DNA of 34,958 nt from DATMTS01 sp035564555 (GCA_035564555.1 DATMTS010000091.1:1-34958), one strand, 5' to 3'. Counted from the first letter of the stretch, positions 13,908-22,767 are shown. Notes: a model not told the origin generated them from the letters alone. Made by a program: numbers and translations.

Positions 13908-14594
13908 ATGAGCCAGTCATTCTCCCTCCAAGACCCCCTCGCCGTATCCGATCTGCAGGTCTACCTGTCGCGCGCCGGACGCGTAGAGGACGGCTCCGTG
14001 CGCCTGATCGCCGGCTCCGGAGTGCTCGCCGTGTATACGGCGATCCTGTACCCGCACGGCCTGCTCGACCGCACGCCCACCGTGCTCGGTCTGCGCACCT
14101 TCGTCACCGACTCCGAGGTCGCCTTCGACGCGGTCGTGCCGATGCGGTCGCTGCTCGACCGGCTCGCCCGGTTGCAGGATGCCGCTCTTCCCGAGGGCGA
14201 ACCGATCGGCGTGCGCCTTCCGTTGGAGGTCAGCACGGTCACCTGGGCCGGCATCTCACCGCCGCGCGGTGGATGGCTGCGGGTCGGGGAGACGGATGCC
14301 GCGGTTCTGCAGCGCAACGCTGACGCCGGCATCGCGGAGGTCGCCGAGGTGATCCCGGAGGGAACAGGGGAACAACTCGTGCAGCGGGTCCGGGCCGAGG
14401 TCTGGGGCCGTCCGATCGACACCCTCGACTACGTTCCCGCCGGCGCCGCGTTCGCTGCCGCGAGCCTCGGCTTCCTCGGCCGGCCCGACGACGAGGAGAG
14501 CATCACGGTGCTCGAGACGGGACCGTGGACGCGGTTGAGCATGCGACGCGGACACGTTCTGGTGCGGCGCCCGGCGTGGTCGCTCAAGGGTTGA
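13908..14594 (+). CDS. Conserved actinobacterial protein of unknown function
   Basis: A 228-residue soluble protein with no signal peptide or membrane helix. It has a regular alpha/beta composition: LQVYLSRAGRVEDGSVRLIAGSG, LGLRTFVTDSEVAFDAVVPMRSLLDRL, VRLPLEVSTVTWAGISPPRGGW, and near the end a Trp/Arg-rich segment (ETGPWTRLSMRRGHVLVRRPAW). I know it as a conserved hypothetical of high-GC actinobacteria but not its function. It is divergent from tesB and convergent with the LD-carboxypeptidase; no operon partner. Confidence 0.82.
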   Translation: MSQSFSLQDPLAVSDLQVYLSRAGRVEDGSVRLIAGSGVLAVYTAILYPHGLLDRTPTVLGLRTFVTDSEVAFDAVVPMRSLLDRLARLQDAALPEGEPIGVRLPLEVSTVTWAGISPPRGGWLRVGETDAAVLQRNADAGIAEVAEVIPEGTGEQLVQRVRAEVWGRPIDTLDYVPAGAAFAAASLGFLGRPDDEESITVLETGPWTRLSMRRGHVLVRRPAWSLKG

Positions 14595-14627
14595 CGGGTT
14601 CCCCAGCGACGCGACCAGCGGAGATGC

Positions 14628-15683
14628 TCAGCGATAGTCGGCGTGGATGCGCCGGGTGATGCCGTCGACGGTGATCTCGCCGCCGTAGGGCACGATCCAC
14701 TGCGGCCGCGTGTGGCCGAACGGCACGCCGACGCAGACGACCGCGTCCGGGTTGTACCGGCCGATCACCTCGAACGCCATGTCGCGTTGCTCGGCACGAA
14801 GCCGTTCCCGATCACCGACGGAGGGTCGCCGTTCGAAGTCCGAGACCGGCGGGCGGGCGACGAGCACAGCGCCGGCGGCGGCGAGCATCCCCCGTTCTCC
14901 GAGCGAACGCAGGATCCAGCCGAATTCTCGAGCCGGGATGAGCTCCTCACTCGTCTCCAGCAGCAGCACGGCCCCGTGCAGCACCGCCGGATCGGCCGGG
15001 AACCGCCCAGCCGTCAGAATCCACTGCAGCACCTCAATGCAGCCGCCCCAGGTGCGTCCCGTCACGTTACGTGCCGGTCCGGCCCAGCTCCACGGCTGCG
15101 TGGGCTCCCGAACGCCGTACTCGGCGAGCGCAGCGGGGTCGGTCCACCGCCTGCCGACGTCTTCGGACTCGCCCGGCTCGGTGATCTCCAGCCGCTCTCC
15201 CGTGAGCAGCGCGGCGCGCAACGAAGCGCGGTGGCAGGAGTCGATCGCCGGGCCCGGGCCCAGATGCACCTGGGTTGAACCGCCGTAGAATCCGGCCACT
15301 CCGTGCATCCACAGCCAGGAGAGGATGTTGGTGTTGTCGCTGTAGCCGAGGAACGGCTTCGGGTCGGCGCGCACCGCCGCGGGGTCCAGGTGGGGCACCA
15401 CCGCGATCTGGTCCTCACCGCCGATCGTGGCGAGCACGGCGCGGATCTCGGGATCCGCGAACGCGGCGTTCAGGTCGGCGGCACGATCCGCAGCGCTCGC
15501 TCCGAGCCGGCGGGTCGTCGGGTATTCGACGGGCACCAGGCCGGTCGCCTCGCGCAGCCGTCGCATGGCCTGCTCGTGCAGCTCAGGTGCGACACCCGGC
15601 GCGGCGAACGACGGTGACACGATCGCCACCTTGTCACCCGGCTGCGCCTTTGCCGGCCGCAGCAGACCCGCCGCCGCGATCAC
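14628..15683 (-). CDS. LD-carboxypeptidase, peptidase family S66
   Basis: A 351-residue S66 serine peptidase. This family removes the terminal D-residue from murein tetrapeptides (LdcA) or cleaves related peptides such as microcin C7 (MccF). The catalytic Ser115 lies in GYSDNTN, Glu243 in LLLETSEE and His324 in PFGHT, giving the family's Ser-Glu-His triad. KVAIVSPS at about residue 18 is the N-terminal signature. No signal peptide is visible, so it acts in the cytoplasm. GTG 15683 overlaps the stop of the upstream FAD dehydrogenase (GTGA), which fixes the start and implies translational coupling. The sequence looks more like the MccF-type branch (WGGCIEVL); murein recycling or peptide detoxification are both possible. 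Confidence 0.88.
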   Translation of the reverse strand: MIAAAGLLRPAKAQPGDKVAIVSPSFAAPGVAPELHEQAMRRLREATGLVPVEYPTTRRLGASAADRAADLNAAFADPEIRAVLATIGGEDQIAVVPHLDPAAVRADPKPFLGYSDNTNILSWLWMHGVAGFYGGSTQVHLGPGPAIDSCHRASLRAALLTGERLEITEPGESEDVGRRWTDPAALAEYGVREPTQPWSWAGPARNVTGRTWGGCIEVLQWILTAGRFPADPAVLHGAVLLLETSEELIPAREFGWILRSLGERGMLAAAGAVLVARPPVSDFERRPSVGDRERLRAEQRDMAFEVIGRYNPDAVVCVGVPFGHTRPQWIVPYGGEITVDGITRRIHADYR

Positions 15684-17350
15684 GAGACCTGCGCCGCGCC
15701 GCGCCCCGCCTGCCGGCCGGAGAACAGGCATCCGCCGAGGAAGGTGCCTTCCAACGACCGGTAGCCGTGCACACCGCCGCCGCCGAAGCCGCTGGCTTCC
15801 CCGGCGGCGTAGAGTCCCGAGACCGGTCGCCCGTCTGATCCGAGCGCGCGACCGTCGAGGTCGGTCTCGATGCCACCGAGCGTCTTGCGGGTGAGGATGT
15901 GCAGCTTCACTGCGATCAGCGGTCCGGCTTTGGGGTCGAGCAGCTTGTGCAGGGGAGCGACGCGGATCAGCTTGTCGCCACGGTACCGGCGCGCTGCGCG
16001 CACCGCGGTGAGCTGAGCGTCCTTGCCGAAGTCGTTGTCCAGTTCGCGGTCGCGTTCCCGGATGTGCTTTTCGACGCGTTCGGCGTTGAACGGTACGTCG
16101 GCAATGCGTTCCATGCCCCGCAGCAGTTCCGCGAGCGTGTCGGCGACGACGAAGTCGGCGCCCTTCTGCTTGAACGCCTCGACCGGGCCCGGTGCGCCGG
16201 GTGCCACCCGGCGGGCGAGTAACGACAGGTCCTTGTTCGTCAGATCGGGGTTCTGCTCGCTGCCCGAGAGCGCGAACTCCTTCTCGATGATCTTCTGCGT
16301 CAGGATGAACCAGGTGTATTCGTGCCCGGTGCGCTGGATGTGCTCCAGCGTGCCGAGAGTGTCGAAGCCCGGAAAGAGCGGTACAGGCAGCCGTTCGCCC
16401 GTGGCATCCAGCCAGAGCGAAGAGGGTCCGGGAAGGATCCGGATGCCGTGCTGCGCCCATACCGGATCCCAGTTCCGGATGCCTTCGGTGTAGTGCCACA
16501 TCCTGTCCCGGTTGATCAGACGGGCGCCGGCGCGCTCGGTGACGGCGAGCATCCTGCCGTCCACGTGTGCGGGGACGCCGGAGAGCAGGTGACGAGGCGG
16601 CGTTCCGAGACGTTCCGGCCAGTTCTCTCTCACCAGGTCGTGGTTGCCGCCGATGCCCCCGGATGCGACGATCGTGGCGGCCGCCCGCACCTCAAAGGCG
16701 CCGGCCTCCTCGCGGTTGCTCGCGACGCCGCGCGCAGCGGAGTCGGGCGCGAGAACGCCGCCGCGTGCGCCCACCACGGCTCCGGCCTCAACGATCAGTT
16801 CGTCGACGCGGTGTCGGTACAGCACGGTGACCCTGCCGGCCATGACCCCGTCACGCACGCGTTCGATGAAAGGCGCGAGAACTCCGGGGCCGGTGCCCCA
16901 GGTGATGTGGAACCGGGGCACCGAGTTGCCGTGCCCGCCTGCGGTGTAGCCGCCGCGCTCGGCCCAGCCGACCACCGGGAAGAACCGAACGCCGCGCTCG
17001 TGCAGCCAGGCGCGCTTCTCGCCGGCGGCGAACTGCAGGTATGCCTCCGCCCATTTGCGCGGCCAGTGATCTTCGTCCCGGTCGAATCCGGCGCTGCCGA
17101 ACCAGTCCTGTCTAGCCAGCTCGAGCGAGTCGTGCACGCCCATTCGACGCTGTTCCGGGGAGTCGATCAAGAACAGCCCACCGAACGACCACCACGCCTG
17201 ACCGCCGAGGGATGCTTCCGGTTCCTGCTCCAGGATCGTGACCCGTTTTCCGGCGTCGAGCAGTTCGGATGCGGCCACCAGGCCGGCGAGCCCGGCCCCG
17301 ACGATGATCGCGTCTGAGACGTTCGGGGCGGGCGGTAGTGGATCGGGCAT
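15680..17350 (-). CDS. FAD-binding dehydrogenase, fumarate reductase/KstD-like
   Basis: A 556-residue flavoprotein. The dinucleotide-binding motif VGAGLAGLVAASELLDAGKRVTILEQE lies at residues 17-43. GGQAWWSFGGLF follows, and the C-terminal GLYAAGEASGFGGGGVHGYRSLEGTFLGGCLFSGR is the second FAD-contact region typical of the FAD_binding_2 group (succinate dehydrogenase/fumarate reductase flavoproteins and 3-ketosteroid dehydrogenases). The close relatives I recall are annotated only as FAD-binding dehydrogenase with unknown substrate. The start has AAGGAG 5 nt upstream. Its stop overlaps the LD-carboxypeptidase start by 4 bases. No signal peptide. Confidence 0.88.
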   Translation of the reverse strand: MPDPLPPAPNVSDAIIVGAGLAGLVAASELLDAGKRVTILEQEPEASLGGQAWWSFGGLFLIDSPEQRRMGVHDSLELARQDWFGSAGFDRDEDHWPRKWAEAYLQFAAGEKRAWLHERGVRFFPVVGWAERGGYTAGGHGNSVPRFHITWGTGPGVLAPFIERVRDGVMAGRVTVLYRHRVDELIVEAGAVVGARGGVLAPDSAARGVASNREEAGAFEVRAAATIVASGGIGGNHDLVRENWPERLGTPPRHLLSGVPAHVDGRMLAVTERAGARLINRDRMWHYTEGIRNWDPVWAQHGIRILPGPSSLWLDATGERLPVPLFPGFDTLGTLEHIQRTGHEYTWFILTQKIIEKEFALSGSEQNPDLTNKDLSLLARRVAPGAPGPVEAFKQKGADFVVADTLAELLRGMERIADVPFNAERVEKHIRERDRELDNDFGKDAQLTAVRAARRYRGDKLIRVAPLHKLLDPKAGPLIAVKLHILTRKTLGGIETDLDGRALGSDGRPVSGLYAAGEASGFGGGGVHGYRSLEGTFLGGCLFSGRQAGRGAAQVS

Positions 17351-17417
17351 ACGTTCTCCTTCGAATCGCGTGCGTGCCGGCCGATCTCAGTATGCCCGAG
17401 TCGGCATGCCGGAGAAG

Positions 17418-17798
17418 TCAGTCCTCGAAGGTGTTGACCATCGCGTGTGCCGCCCGTTGAAGGTAATCCCAGAGCACTTCGCGATGAAGCTCTGACAGGT
17501 CGACGGAGTCGACGGCTGTGCGCATGTGGGCCAGCCAACGGTCCCGTGCCGCCGGGTTGACCTTGAACGGGTGATGACGCATCCGCAGCCGGGGATGGCC
17601 GCGTTGGCTGCTGTAGGTGGTGGGACCGCCCCAGTACTGCTCCAGGAACATCCGCAGCCGGTCCTCGGCCGGCCCGAGGTCGTCTTCCGGGTACATCGGT
17701 CGCAGTTCGTCGTCCTTCGCCACTTCGACGTAGAACGCGTGCACGATGCGGCGGAACGTCTCGTGGCCGCCGACCTGGTCGTAAAACGTGTCGGTCAT
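17418..17798 (-). CDS. Truncated haemoglobin, group II (trHbO)
   Basis: A 126-residue 2/2 haemoglobin. FYDQVGGHETFRRIVHAFYVEVAKDDELRPMYPEDDLGPAEDRLRMFLEQYWGG is the N-terminal half, with the conserved WGG. The proximal His is in RMRHHPFKV. The family binds O2 or NO and is thought to help with respiration or nitrosative stress. The ATG overlaps the stop of the upstream MscS-like gene (ATGA), so it is translated from the same message. Confidence 0.93.
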   Translation of the reverse strand: MTDTFYDQVGGHETFRRIVHAFYVEVAKDDELRPMYPEDDLGPAEDRLRMFLEQYWGGPTTYSSQRGHPRLRMRHHPFKVNPAARDRWLAHMRTAVDSVDLSELHREVLWDYLQRAAHAMVNTFED

Positions 17799-18901
17799 CG
17801 GGGCTCGGGCCCCCGTGGCGGCAGCTGGGTGGAGGTCGGATGCTGCAACGTCTGTTCACCCGCTGCGACCCGTCGCGTCTTGCGTCGCGGCTTGACCGGC
17901 TCGGGCGGCAACGTCACGGGCTTCGTGCGCGGCGGGCGTGCACCGGTGATGCTCGCGGCGCCGTCGAAGCCCGTCAGCACGACGCTGTTCAGACTCGGAA
18001 GTTTCACGTCCATCTCGTCGAGAGCCTGCTTGAGCCGCAGACGCAGTTCTCGGGCCACGTCGTCTTTCGCGGTCGTGCGCGTCTTCATCACGACCCGCAG
18101 CACGATCGCGTCATCGGAGACCGACTCCAAGCCCCACAGTTCGGGCTTCTCCATGACGCGGGAACGCCATTTCGGAGTCGCCGCGAGCTCCTGCGCAACC
18201 GCGAGCATCCTGTCTTGCACCGCGTTCACGTCGGTGTTGTAGGGCACGGCGAGGTCGACGATGACCCGAGCCCAGCCCTGCGACATGTTGCCCACCCGCA
18301 GGATCTCGCCGTTGCGCACGAACCACAGGGTGCCGTTGACGTCGCGGATCTGGGTGACCCGGATGCCGACGACCTCGACGACGCCGGTCGCGAAGTTGAG
18401 GTCGACGACGTCGCCGACCCCCAGTTGGTCCTCCGCGACCATGAACAGACCGTTCAGCACGTCTTTGACGATGTTCTGGGCGCCGAAGCCGAGGCCGGCC
18501 CCCAAGGCTGCGGTGAGCAGCGCGAACGAGCCGAGGATCGTGGTGTCGATCGTCGTGACGACCATGATGATCGCGATGATCGCGATCATCACATTGACGA
18601 CGTTGCTCAGCACGCTGCCCAGGGTTCGGGTGCGCTGCACGACCCGCACGGCGGCGAGTGGGGATGCGACGAGGGCCTGCGTGTCGTCGACGTTCTGCCC
18701 CTTCTTCACGCCGTTGACGATGCGGCGCACGACCTTGCGGATGACCACCCGCAGGATCCAGCTGAGCACGAACGCGCCGGCGATGATCGCGGCGATCGCG
18801 AGCAGGCGCCAGCCGGCGACGGTCAGGAAGCCGAGCATCTGGTCCCAGAAGGTTTGCGCCTGCTTCGCGGCGGCGAGGGGGAGAAGCGTTGTCGAAAGCA
18901 T
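17795..18901 (-). CDS. MscS-type mechanosensitive channel
   Basis: A 368-residue membrane protein. The first helix is at about residues 30-52 (WRLLAIAAIIAGAFVLSWILR); two more lie at about 95-150 (VVNVMIAIIAIIMVV and LGSFALLTAALGAGLGFGAQNIVKD). The last carries the Ala/Gly-rich pore helix and GAQNIVKD of the MscS family. The beta domain (DVVDLNFATGVVEVVGIRVTQIRDVNGTLWFVRNGEI) follows, then a C-terminal domain and a Pro/Arg-rich tail. It probably relieves hypo-osmotic pressure. The start at 18901 is supported by a TAGACT box 8 nt upstream. Overlap of 4 bases with the globin gene. Confidence 0.92.
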   Translation of the reverse strand: MLSTTLLPLAAAKQAQTFWDQMLGFLTVAGWRLLAIAAIIAGAFVLSWILRVVIRKVVRRIVNGVKKGQNVDDTQALVASPLAAVRVVQRTRTLGSVLSNVVNVMIAIIAIIMVVTTIDTTILGSFALLTAALGAGLGFGAQNIVKDVLNGLFMVAEDQLGVGDVVDLNFATGVVEVVGIRVTQIRDVNGTLWFVRNGEILRVGNMSQGWARVIVDLAVPYNTDVNAVQDRMLAVAQELAATPKWRSRVMEKPELWGLESVSDDAIVLRVVMKTRTTAKDDVARELRLRLKQALDEMDVKLPSLNSVVLTGFDGAASITGARPPRTKPVTLPPEPVKPRRKTRRVAAGEQTLQHPTSTQLPPRGPEPR

Positions 18902-18909
18902 CGGTGTCG

Positions 18910-18915
18910 AGTCTA
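18910..18915 (-). promoter_or_regulatory. -10 box for the MscS-globin operon
   Basis: TAGACT on the minus strand, 8 nt before ATG 18901. Confidence 0.45.
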
Positions 18916-19004
18916 TCCAGGAGGCGCTGTGCGGCCGCCGAAGGGCGTACCGGCCCACAGGGCTACCGAAGCGCGTGCCGGTCGAGAGCCGGAACGCACG
19001 AGTG

Positions 19005-19673
19005 TCAGGAGCCGTTCAACCCGTGCTCGTAGGCGAAGATCACCGCATGCACCCGGTCGCGCAGTTGCAGCTTTGCGAGAACCCGGCCGACATGCGTCTT
19101 GACCGTCGACTCGGTGAGGAAGAAGCGTTGCGCGATCTCGCCGTTCGACAGCCCTTGCGCCATCGCGAGCAGGATCTCCCGCTCGCGTGGCGTGAGCGGT
19201 GCGATCGGGTCATCGACGGCGCTCGGGGCGGGCAGCCGATCGCCGAAGAGTTCGAGCATCCGCCGCGTCACGCGGGAGGAGACGACCGCGTCGCCGGCTG
19301 AAACGGAGCGGATCGCCGCAAGCAGTTCGGCGGGCCGGGCATCCTTCAGTAGAAAGCCGCTCGCCCCGGCGCGCAGTCCGCCGAATGCGTACTCGTCGAG
19401 GTCGAACGTGGTCAGCACGATCACCCGCGCCTCGGGTTGTGCCGCGACGATGGCGTGGGTTGCCTCGATGCCGTCCACTCCGGGCATCCGAACGTCCATC
19501 AGAACGACATCGGGGCGAAGCCGCGCCGCCGCCTCGATCGCCTGCGTCCCGTCGGGTGCCTCACCGACGACCGTGATGTCGTCTTCGGCGTCGAGCACCA
19601 TGCGGAACCCCATCCGCACGAGCGACTGATCATCGACCAGCAGCACGCGGATCGGCGACTTGTTCTCGGTCAT
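19005..19673 (-). CDS. Response regulator, NarL/LuxR family
   Basis: A 222-residue regulator. The receiver domain spans residues 8-125: Asp14/Asp15 of the acidic pocket, the phosphorylation site Asp60 (VVLMDVRMPG), and Lys in FLLKDA. The output domain is a LuxR-type helix-turn-helix at about 155-215 (LTPREREILLAMAQGLSNGEIAQRFFLTESTVKTHVGRVLAKL). It is the partner of the kinase at 19670-20965: its ATG overlaps the kinase stop. It most likely controls the ABC transporter genes upstream, and perhaps others. Confidence 0.95.
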   Translation of the reverse strand: MTENKSPIRVLLVDDQSLVRMGFRMVLDAEDDITVVGEAPDGTQAIEAAARLRPDVVLMDVRMPGVDGIEATHAIVAAQPEARVIVLTTFDLDEYAFGGLRAGASGFLLKDARPAELLAAIRSVSAGDAVVSSRVTRRMLELFGDRLPAPSAVDDPIAPLTPREREILLAMAQGLSNGEIAQRFFLTESTVKTHVGRVLAKLQLRDRVHAVIFAYEHGLNGS

Positions 19674-20965
19674 CCTTGGCCTTCCTCTTCGTGGGCAGTC
19701 ATGATCGCCAGCACCCGCCAGCCGTCGTTCGTCTGCCCGGCCTCGAGGCTGCCGCCGTACAGGGCGATGCGCTCGCGCAGGCCGATGAGTCCGCGTCCGG
19801 CTCCGTGGATCGCGGCCGATCCCGCCGAGGCGGGCGGTGGCTGCGAGTTGCGCACCTCCACGCTCACCGTCGCGCCGTAGCGGATCCGCGCGTCGACGCG
19901 CGCGGCGGCCGGGGCATGCCGCAGCACGTTGGTGAGCGACTCCTGCACGATCCGGTACACCGTGAGCTGCAGGGCGGCATCTGCGGGCGCACGTCCCGTC
20001 ACGGTGTAGCGCACCGGAAGCCCGGCCGCCCGGAACCGGTCGATCAGCACGCCGAGATCGGATGCCGCCGGCTGCGGAGCGAGCTCGAGCCCGGGCTCAT
20101 CGACGGCGGGACCGCTGGAGGCCTCACCCAGCACCCCGAGCATGCGGCGCATGTCGGTCAAGGCATGCCGGCCCGTCTCGGCGACATGAAGCATCGCCTC
20201 TCGCGACAGGTCGGGAGCGGAATCCAGCTGTGCGGCAGAGCCGTCGGCGAGCGTGATCATCACCGTGAGGCTGTGCGAGACGATGTCGTGCATCTCACGG
20301 GCGATGCGCGCTCGTTCGGCCGCGGTCGCGAGCCGCGCCTGCTGGTCGCGCTCGGCGGCCAACTGCGCGGCCCGATCGATCAGCGCCTGCAGGTACCGTT
20401 TGCGGTTGCCCACCGTGACCCCGATCAGCACGGCGAGCAACTGCAGTACCGAGTACGAGACGACTTCCCCGAGCCCGGGGTGGGGGTAGGTGGTCTGAGG
20501 CCACGGGATCACGGCCGCGGCGGCGATCACGGCGACCGAGCAGCCCAGCGCGATCCACGCGTTGCGGTTCGAGTCGTAGACCGGAATCGAGTAGAGCACG
20601 GCGCAGAGGCCCAGCGCCAGGGGAACGTCGCTGAACGAGAACACCAGAGCTGTCGCAGCGAGCGCCACGGCGAAGGTGACCAGCGGCGCGCGCCGACGGA
20701 ACAGCACGGCGGCGATCGACGCGAGCGCGCACAGCGCGATGAGCACATCGGCGGGCAGATCGCCCGAGCGCCTCGCCAGGAACGCCGTTGCGAGCAACGC
20801 AGGCAGTGCGTACGCGGCGGCGATCAGCGAGTCGGTCAGCCAGGGATGCCGCTGCCAGAACTGCCGGATCACTCCGGGTGGTCTCGGCAGACGCAGATCT
20901 CCCTCGATCGCGGGTGGATCGCGATCGAGGGAGGGCTGCGGATCGGAGTGCCGTGGATCGCTCAC
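19670..20965 (-). CDS. Sensor histidine kinase (HisKA_3 type)
   Basis: A 431-residue membrane kinase starting at GTG 20965. A Pro/Asp-rich N-terminus is followed by about six hydrophobic segments between residues 45 and 185, with hardly any extracellular domain, so it probably senses within or at the membrane. The H-box is AEMHD-like: REMHDIVSHSL, with phosphorylated His226. A dimerisation helix and an ATP-binding domain (about 330-425; VQESLTNVLRHA as N-box, GRGLIGLRERIALYGG as G-box) follow. It starts 9 nt after the permease stop and overlaps the regulator gene by 4 bases. The pattern is that of kinases that monitor an associated transporter or envelope stress. Confidence 0.94.
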   Translation of the reverse strand: MSDPRHSDPQPSLDRDPPAIEGDLRLPRPPGVIRQFWQRHPWLTDSLIAAAYALPALLATAFLARRSGDLPADVLIALCALASIAAVLFRRRAPLVTFAVALAATALVFSFSDVPLALGLCAVLYSIPVYDSNRNAWIALGCSVAVIAAAAVIPWPQTTYPHPGLGEVVSYSVLQLLAVLIGVTVGNRKRYLQALIDRAAQLAAERDQQARLATAAERARIAREMHDIVSHSLTVMITLADGSAAQLDSAPDLSREAMLHVAETGRHALTDMRRMLGVLGEASSGPAVDEPGLELAPQPAASDLGVLIDRFRAAGLPVRYTVTGRAPADAALQLTVYRIVQESLTNVLRHAPAAARVDARIRYGATVSVEVRNSQPPPASAGSAAIHGAGRGLIGLRERIALYGGSLEAGQTNDGWRVLAIMTAHEEEGQG

Positions 20966-20974
20966 GCAGGCAGC

Positions 20975-21847
20975 CTAGGTGTCGCGTCGCTTCGTCAGCA
21001 CGAGCCCGGCGGCGAGGGTGACGACGACCCACGCGGCGAGAACCAGTGCGCCCTGCCAGGAGTCCAGGTAGACGAGGCCGGCTTTCGCCGCCTGATCGGC
21101 TGCCTGCGTCGCGGTCGTGCCGTCGACGTACTCGAACATCTTTCCCCCGGCGGAGGACGGCAGGAAGTCGGCCACGTTGGTGGTCCAGGTCGCCTGCGTC
21201 AAGCCGAAGAGGATGCGGAACACGGTCGGAACGACGAGCACCAGTCCGAGGATGGTGGCGATGCCGCCGGCGCTGTTGCGCAGGATCGAGCCGAACCCGA
21301 AGGCGAGCACCGCGATCAGGGTGAGGTAGCCGGCGCCGCCGAGCATCGGCAGCAGAACCGACGACTCCAGCGGAGAGGCGGTGATGCCCTTGCCCGACAG
21401 GATGGGCCAGGCGACGGCCGCGGCCAACGCGATCGACACGGCCCCCACGACGAACGTGGTGACGGCGAGCACGATGACCTTCGCGAAGACGGCGCCGAGC
21501 CGGCCGGGAACGGCGACGAATGTCGATCGGATCATGCCGGTTCCGTATTCTCCGCTGATGACCAGGACGCCGAGCACCGCGACGATCAACTGGGTGAAGT
21601 TCACGCCGAGTGTCGCGGCCTCCACCTGAAGCTGATACTGGTTCGCGGCGGAAGGGGTGGCGCCTGCCGGCAGGTTGACCGTCAAGGCGAGGAGCAGTCC
21701 GATGCCGACGGTCAACACGATGACGAGCCCGTAGCACCACACCGTCGAACGCAGCGAGCGAAGTTTGATCCACTCGGAGCGGATCACGCCGCGGAAGTTG
21801 AGGCGGATGCCGTCGAGCGGGCTGGGGGCAAGAGTCGCGGTCGTCAT
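20975..21847 (-). CDS. ABC-2 type transporter permease
   Basis: A 290-residue integral membrane protein with about six transmembrane helices. The first follows WIKLRSLRSTVWCYGLVIVLTVGIGLLL near residue 30; others lie around 110, 150, 180, 220 and 270. MRSEWIKLRS-type N-termini (here GVIRSEWIKLRSLRSTVW) are typical of ABC-2 permeases that work with single-domain ATPases in drug, lantibiotic or lipid export. The start overlaps the ATPase stop by 4 bases. The substrate is unknown. Confidence 0.92.
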   Translation of the reverse strand: MTTATLAPSPLDGIRLNFRGVIRSEWIKLRSLRSTVWCYGLVIVLTVGIGLLLALTVNLPAGATPSAANQYQLQVEAATLGVNFTQLIVAVLGVLVISGEYGTGMIRSTFVAVPGRLGAVFAKVIVLAVTTFVVGAVSIALAAAVAWPILSGKGITASPLESSVLLPMLGGAGYLTLIAVLAFGFGSILRNSAGGIATILGLVLVVPTVFRILFGLTQATWTTNVADFLPSSAGGKMFEYVDGTTATQAADQAAKAGLVYLDSWQGALVLAAWVVVTLAAGLVLTKRRDT

Positions 21848-22755
21848 CGTGCGACCTCCGATCGGTATTCGACGTCGTCCTGGGTCAATTCGAGGTAGGC
21901 CTCCTCGAGCGAAGCGCCGACCGGTGTGAGCTCATGCAGCGTGATCCCCGCCTGCGCTGCGAGTTCTCCGATCTGCGGTGCGCCGATACCGGAGACTTCG
22001 AGCAGTCCGGCATCCGTCGTCGTGACGGTGACGTCAGGACCGGCGATGCGTTCGATCAGCGTCTGCGCCTGCGGCGTGCGCACGTGGACGAGCTGCCGGG
22101 TCGCACCGGCGATGATGTCGCCGATCGGGGCGTCCGCGAGAATCCGGCCCCGGCCGAGCACGACGACGTGATCCGCGGTCTGCGCCATCTCGCTCATCAG
22201 GTGCGAGGAGAGGAAGACCGTTCTGCCCTGTCCGGCCAGATAGCGGGTGAACTCGCGCACCCAACGCACCCCTTCGGGGTCGAGGCCGTTGACCGGCTCG
22301 TCCAGAATCAGGGTCTGCGGGTCGCCGAGCAGTGCCGCTGCGATCCCCAGGCGCTGCCCCATGCCGAGGGAGAAACCCCCGACGCGTTTGCCTGCGACGG
22401 CGCCGAGCCCGGTCATCTCGATCACCTCGTGCACGCGTGTCTTCGGAATCGAATGCGTCGCGGCAAGGGCGAGCAGGTGGTTGTATGCCGTGCGGCCGGT
22501 GTGCACGGCCTTCGCCTCCAGCAGTGCGCCGACTCGGTGCAGGGGAGCGGCGTGCTCGGCATACGGCTTGCCGTCGATGTGCGCACGTCCGGTGGTCGGC
22601 CTGTCGAGGCCGACGATCATCCGCATGGTGGTGGACTTGCCGGCGCCGTTCGGGCCGAGGAAGCCCGTCACGATGCCCGGGCGCACGGTGAAGCTCACGT
22701 CGTCGACGGCGAGCTTGGAACCGTACCTCTTCGAGAGGTGTTCGATTTCGATCAT
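21844..22755 (-). CDS. ABC transporter ATP-binding protein
   Basis: A 303-residue ATPase. Walker A GPNGAGKST is at residues 34-42. The signature is SLGMGQRLGIA (129-139), a variant of LSGGQ common in this export subfamily. Walker B LILDEPVNGLDP is at 149-160, and the switch His is in LSSHLMSEMAQ. A C-terminal extension of about 90 residues (ATRQLVHVRTPQAQTLIERI...) is typical of the group that works with ABC-2 permeases, such as lantibiotic-immunity and drug exporters. It is the first gene of the operon; a TACGGT box lies 6 nt upstream, so it is probably leaderless. Confidence 0.95.
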   Translation of the reverse strand: MIEIEHLSKRYGSKLAVDDVSFTVRPGIVTGFLGPNGAGKSTTMRMIVGLDRPTTGRAHIDGKPYAEHAAPLHRVGALLEAKAVHTGRTAYNHLLALAATHSIPKTRVHEVIEMTGLGAVAGKRVGGFSLGMGQRLGIAAALLGDPQTLILDEPVNGLDPEGVRWVREFTRYLAGQGRTVFLSSHLMSEMAQTADHVVVLGRGRILADAPIGDIIAGATRQLVHVRTPQAQTLIERIAGPDVTVTTTDAGLLEVSGIGAPQIGELAAQAGITLHELTPVGASLEEAYLELTQDDVEYRSEVAR

Positions 22756-22761
22756 GGCTCA

Positions 22762-22767
22762 ACCGTA
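22762..22767 (-). promoter_or_regulatory. -10 box for the ABC/two-component operon
   Basis: TACGGT on the minus strand, 6 nt before ATG 22755; predicts a leaderless four-gene message. Confidence 0.5.

Noticed and set aside
19676..21898. 740-codon plus-strand open frame across the two-component and permease genes
   Set aside because: Antisense shadow of the operon, rich in Gly, Arg and His, with no recognisable motif.
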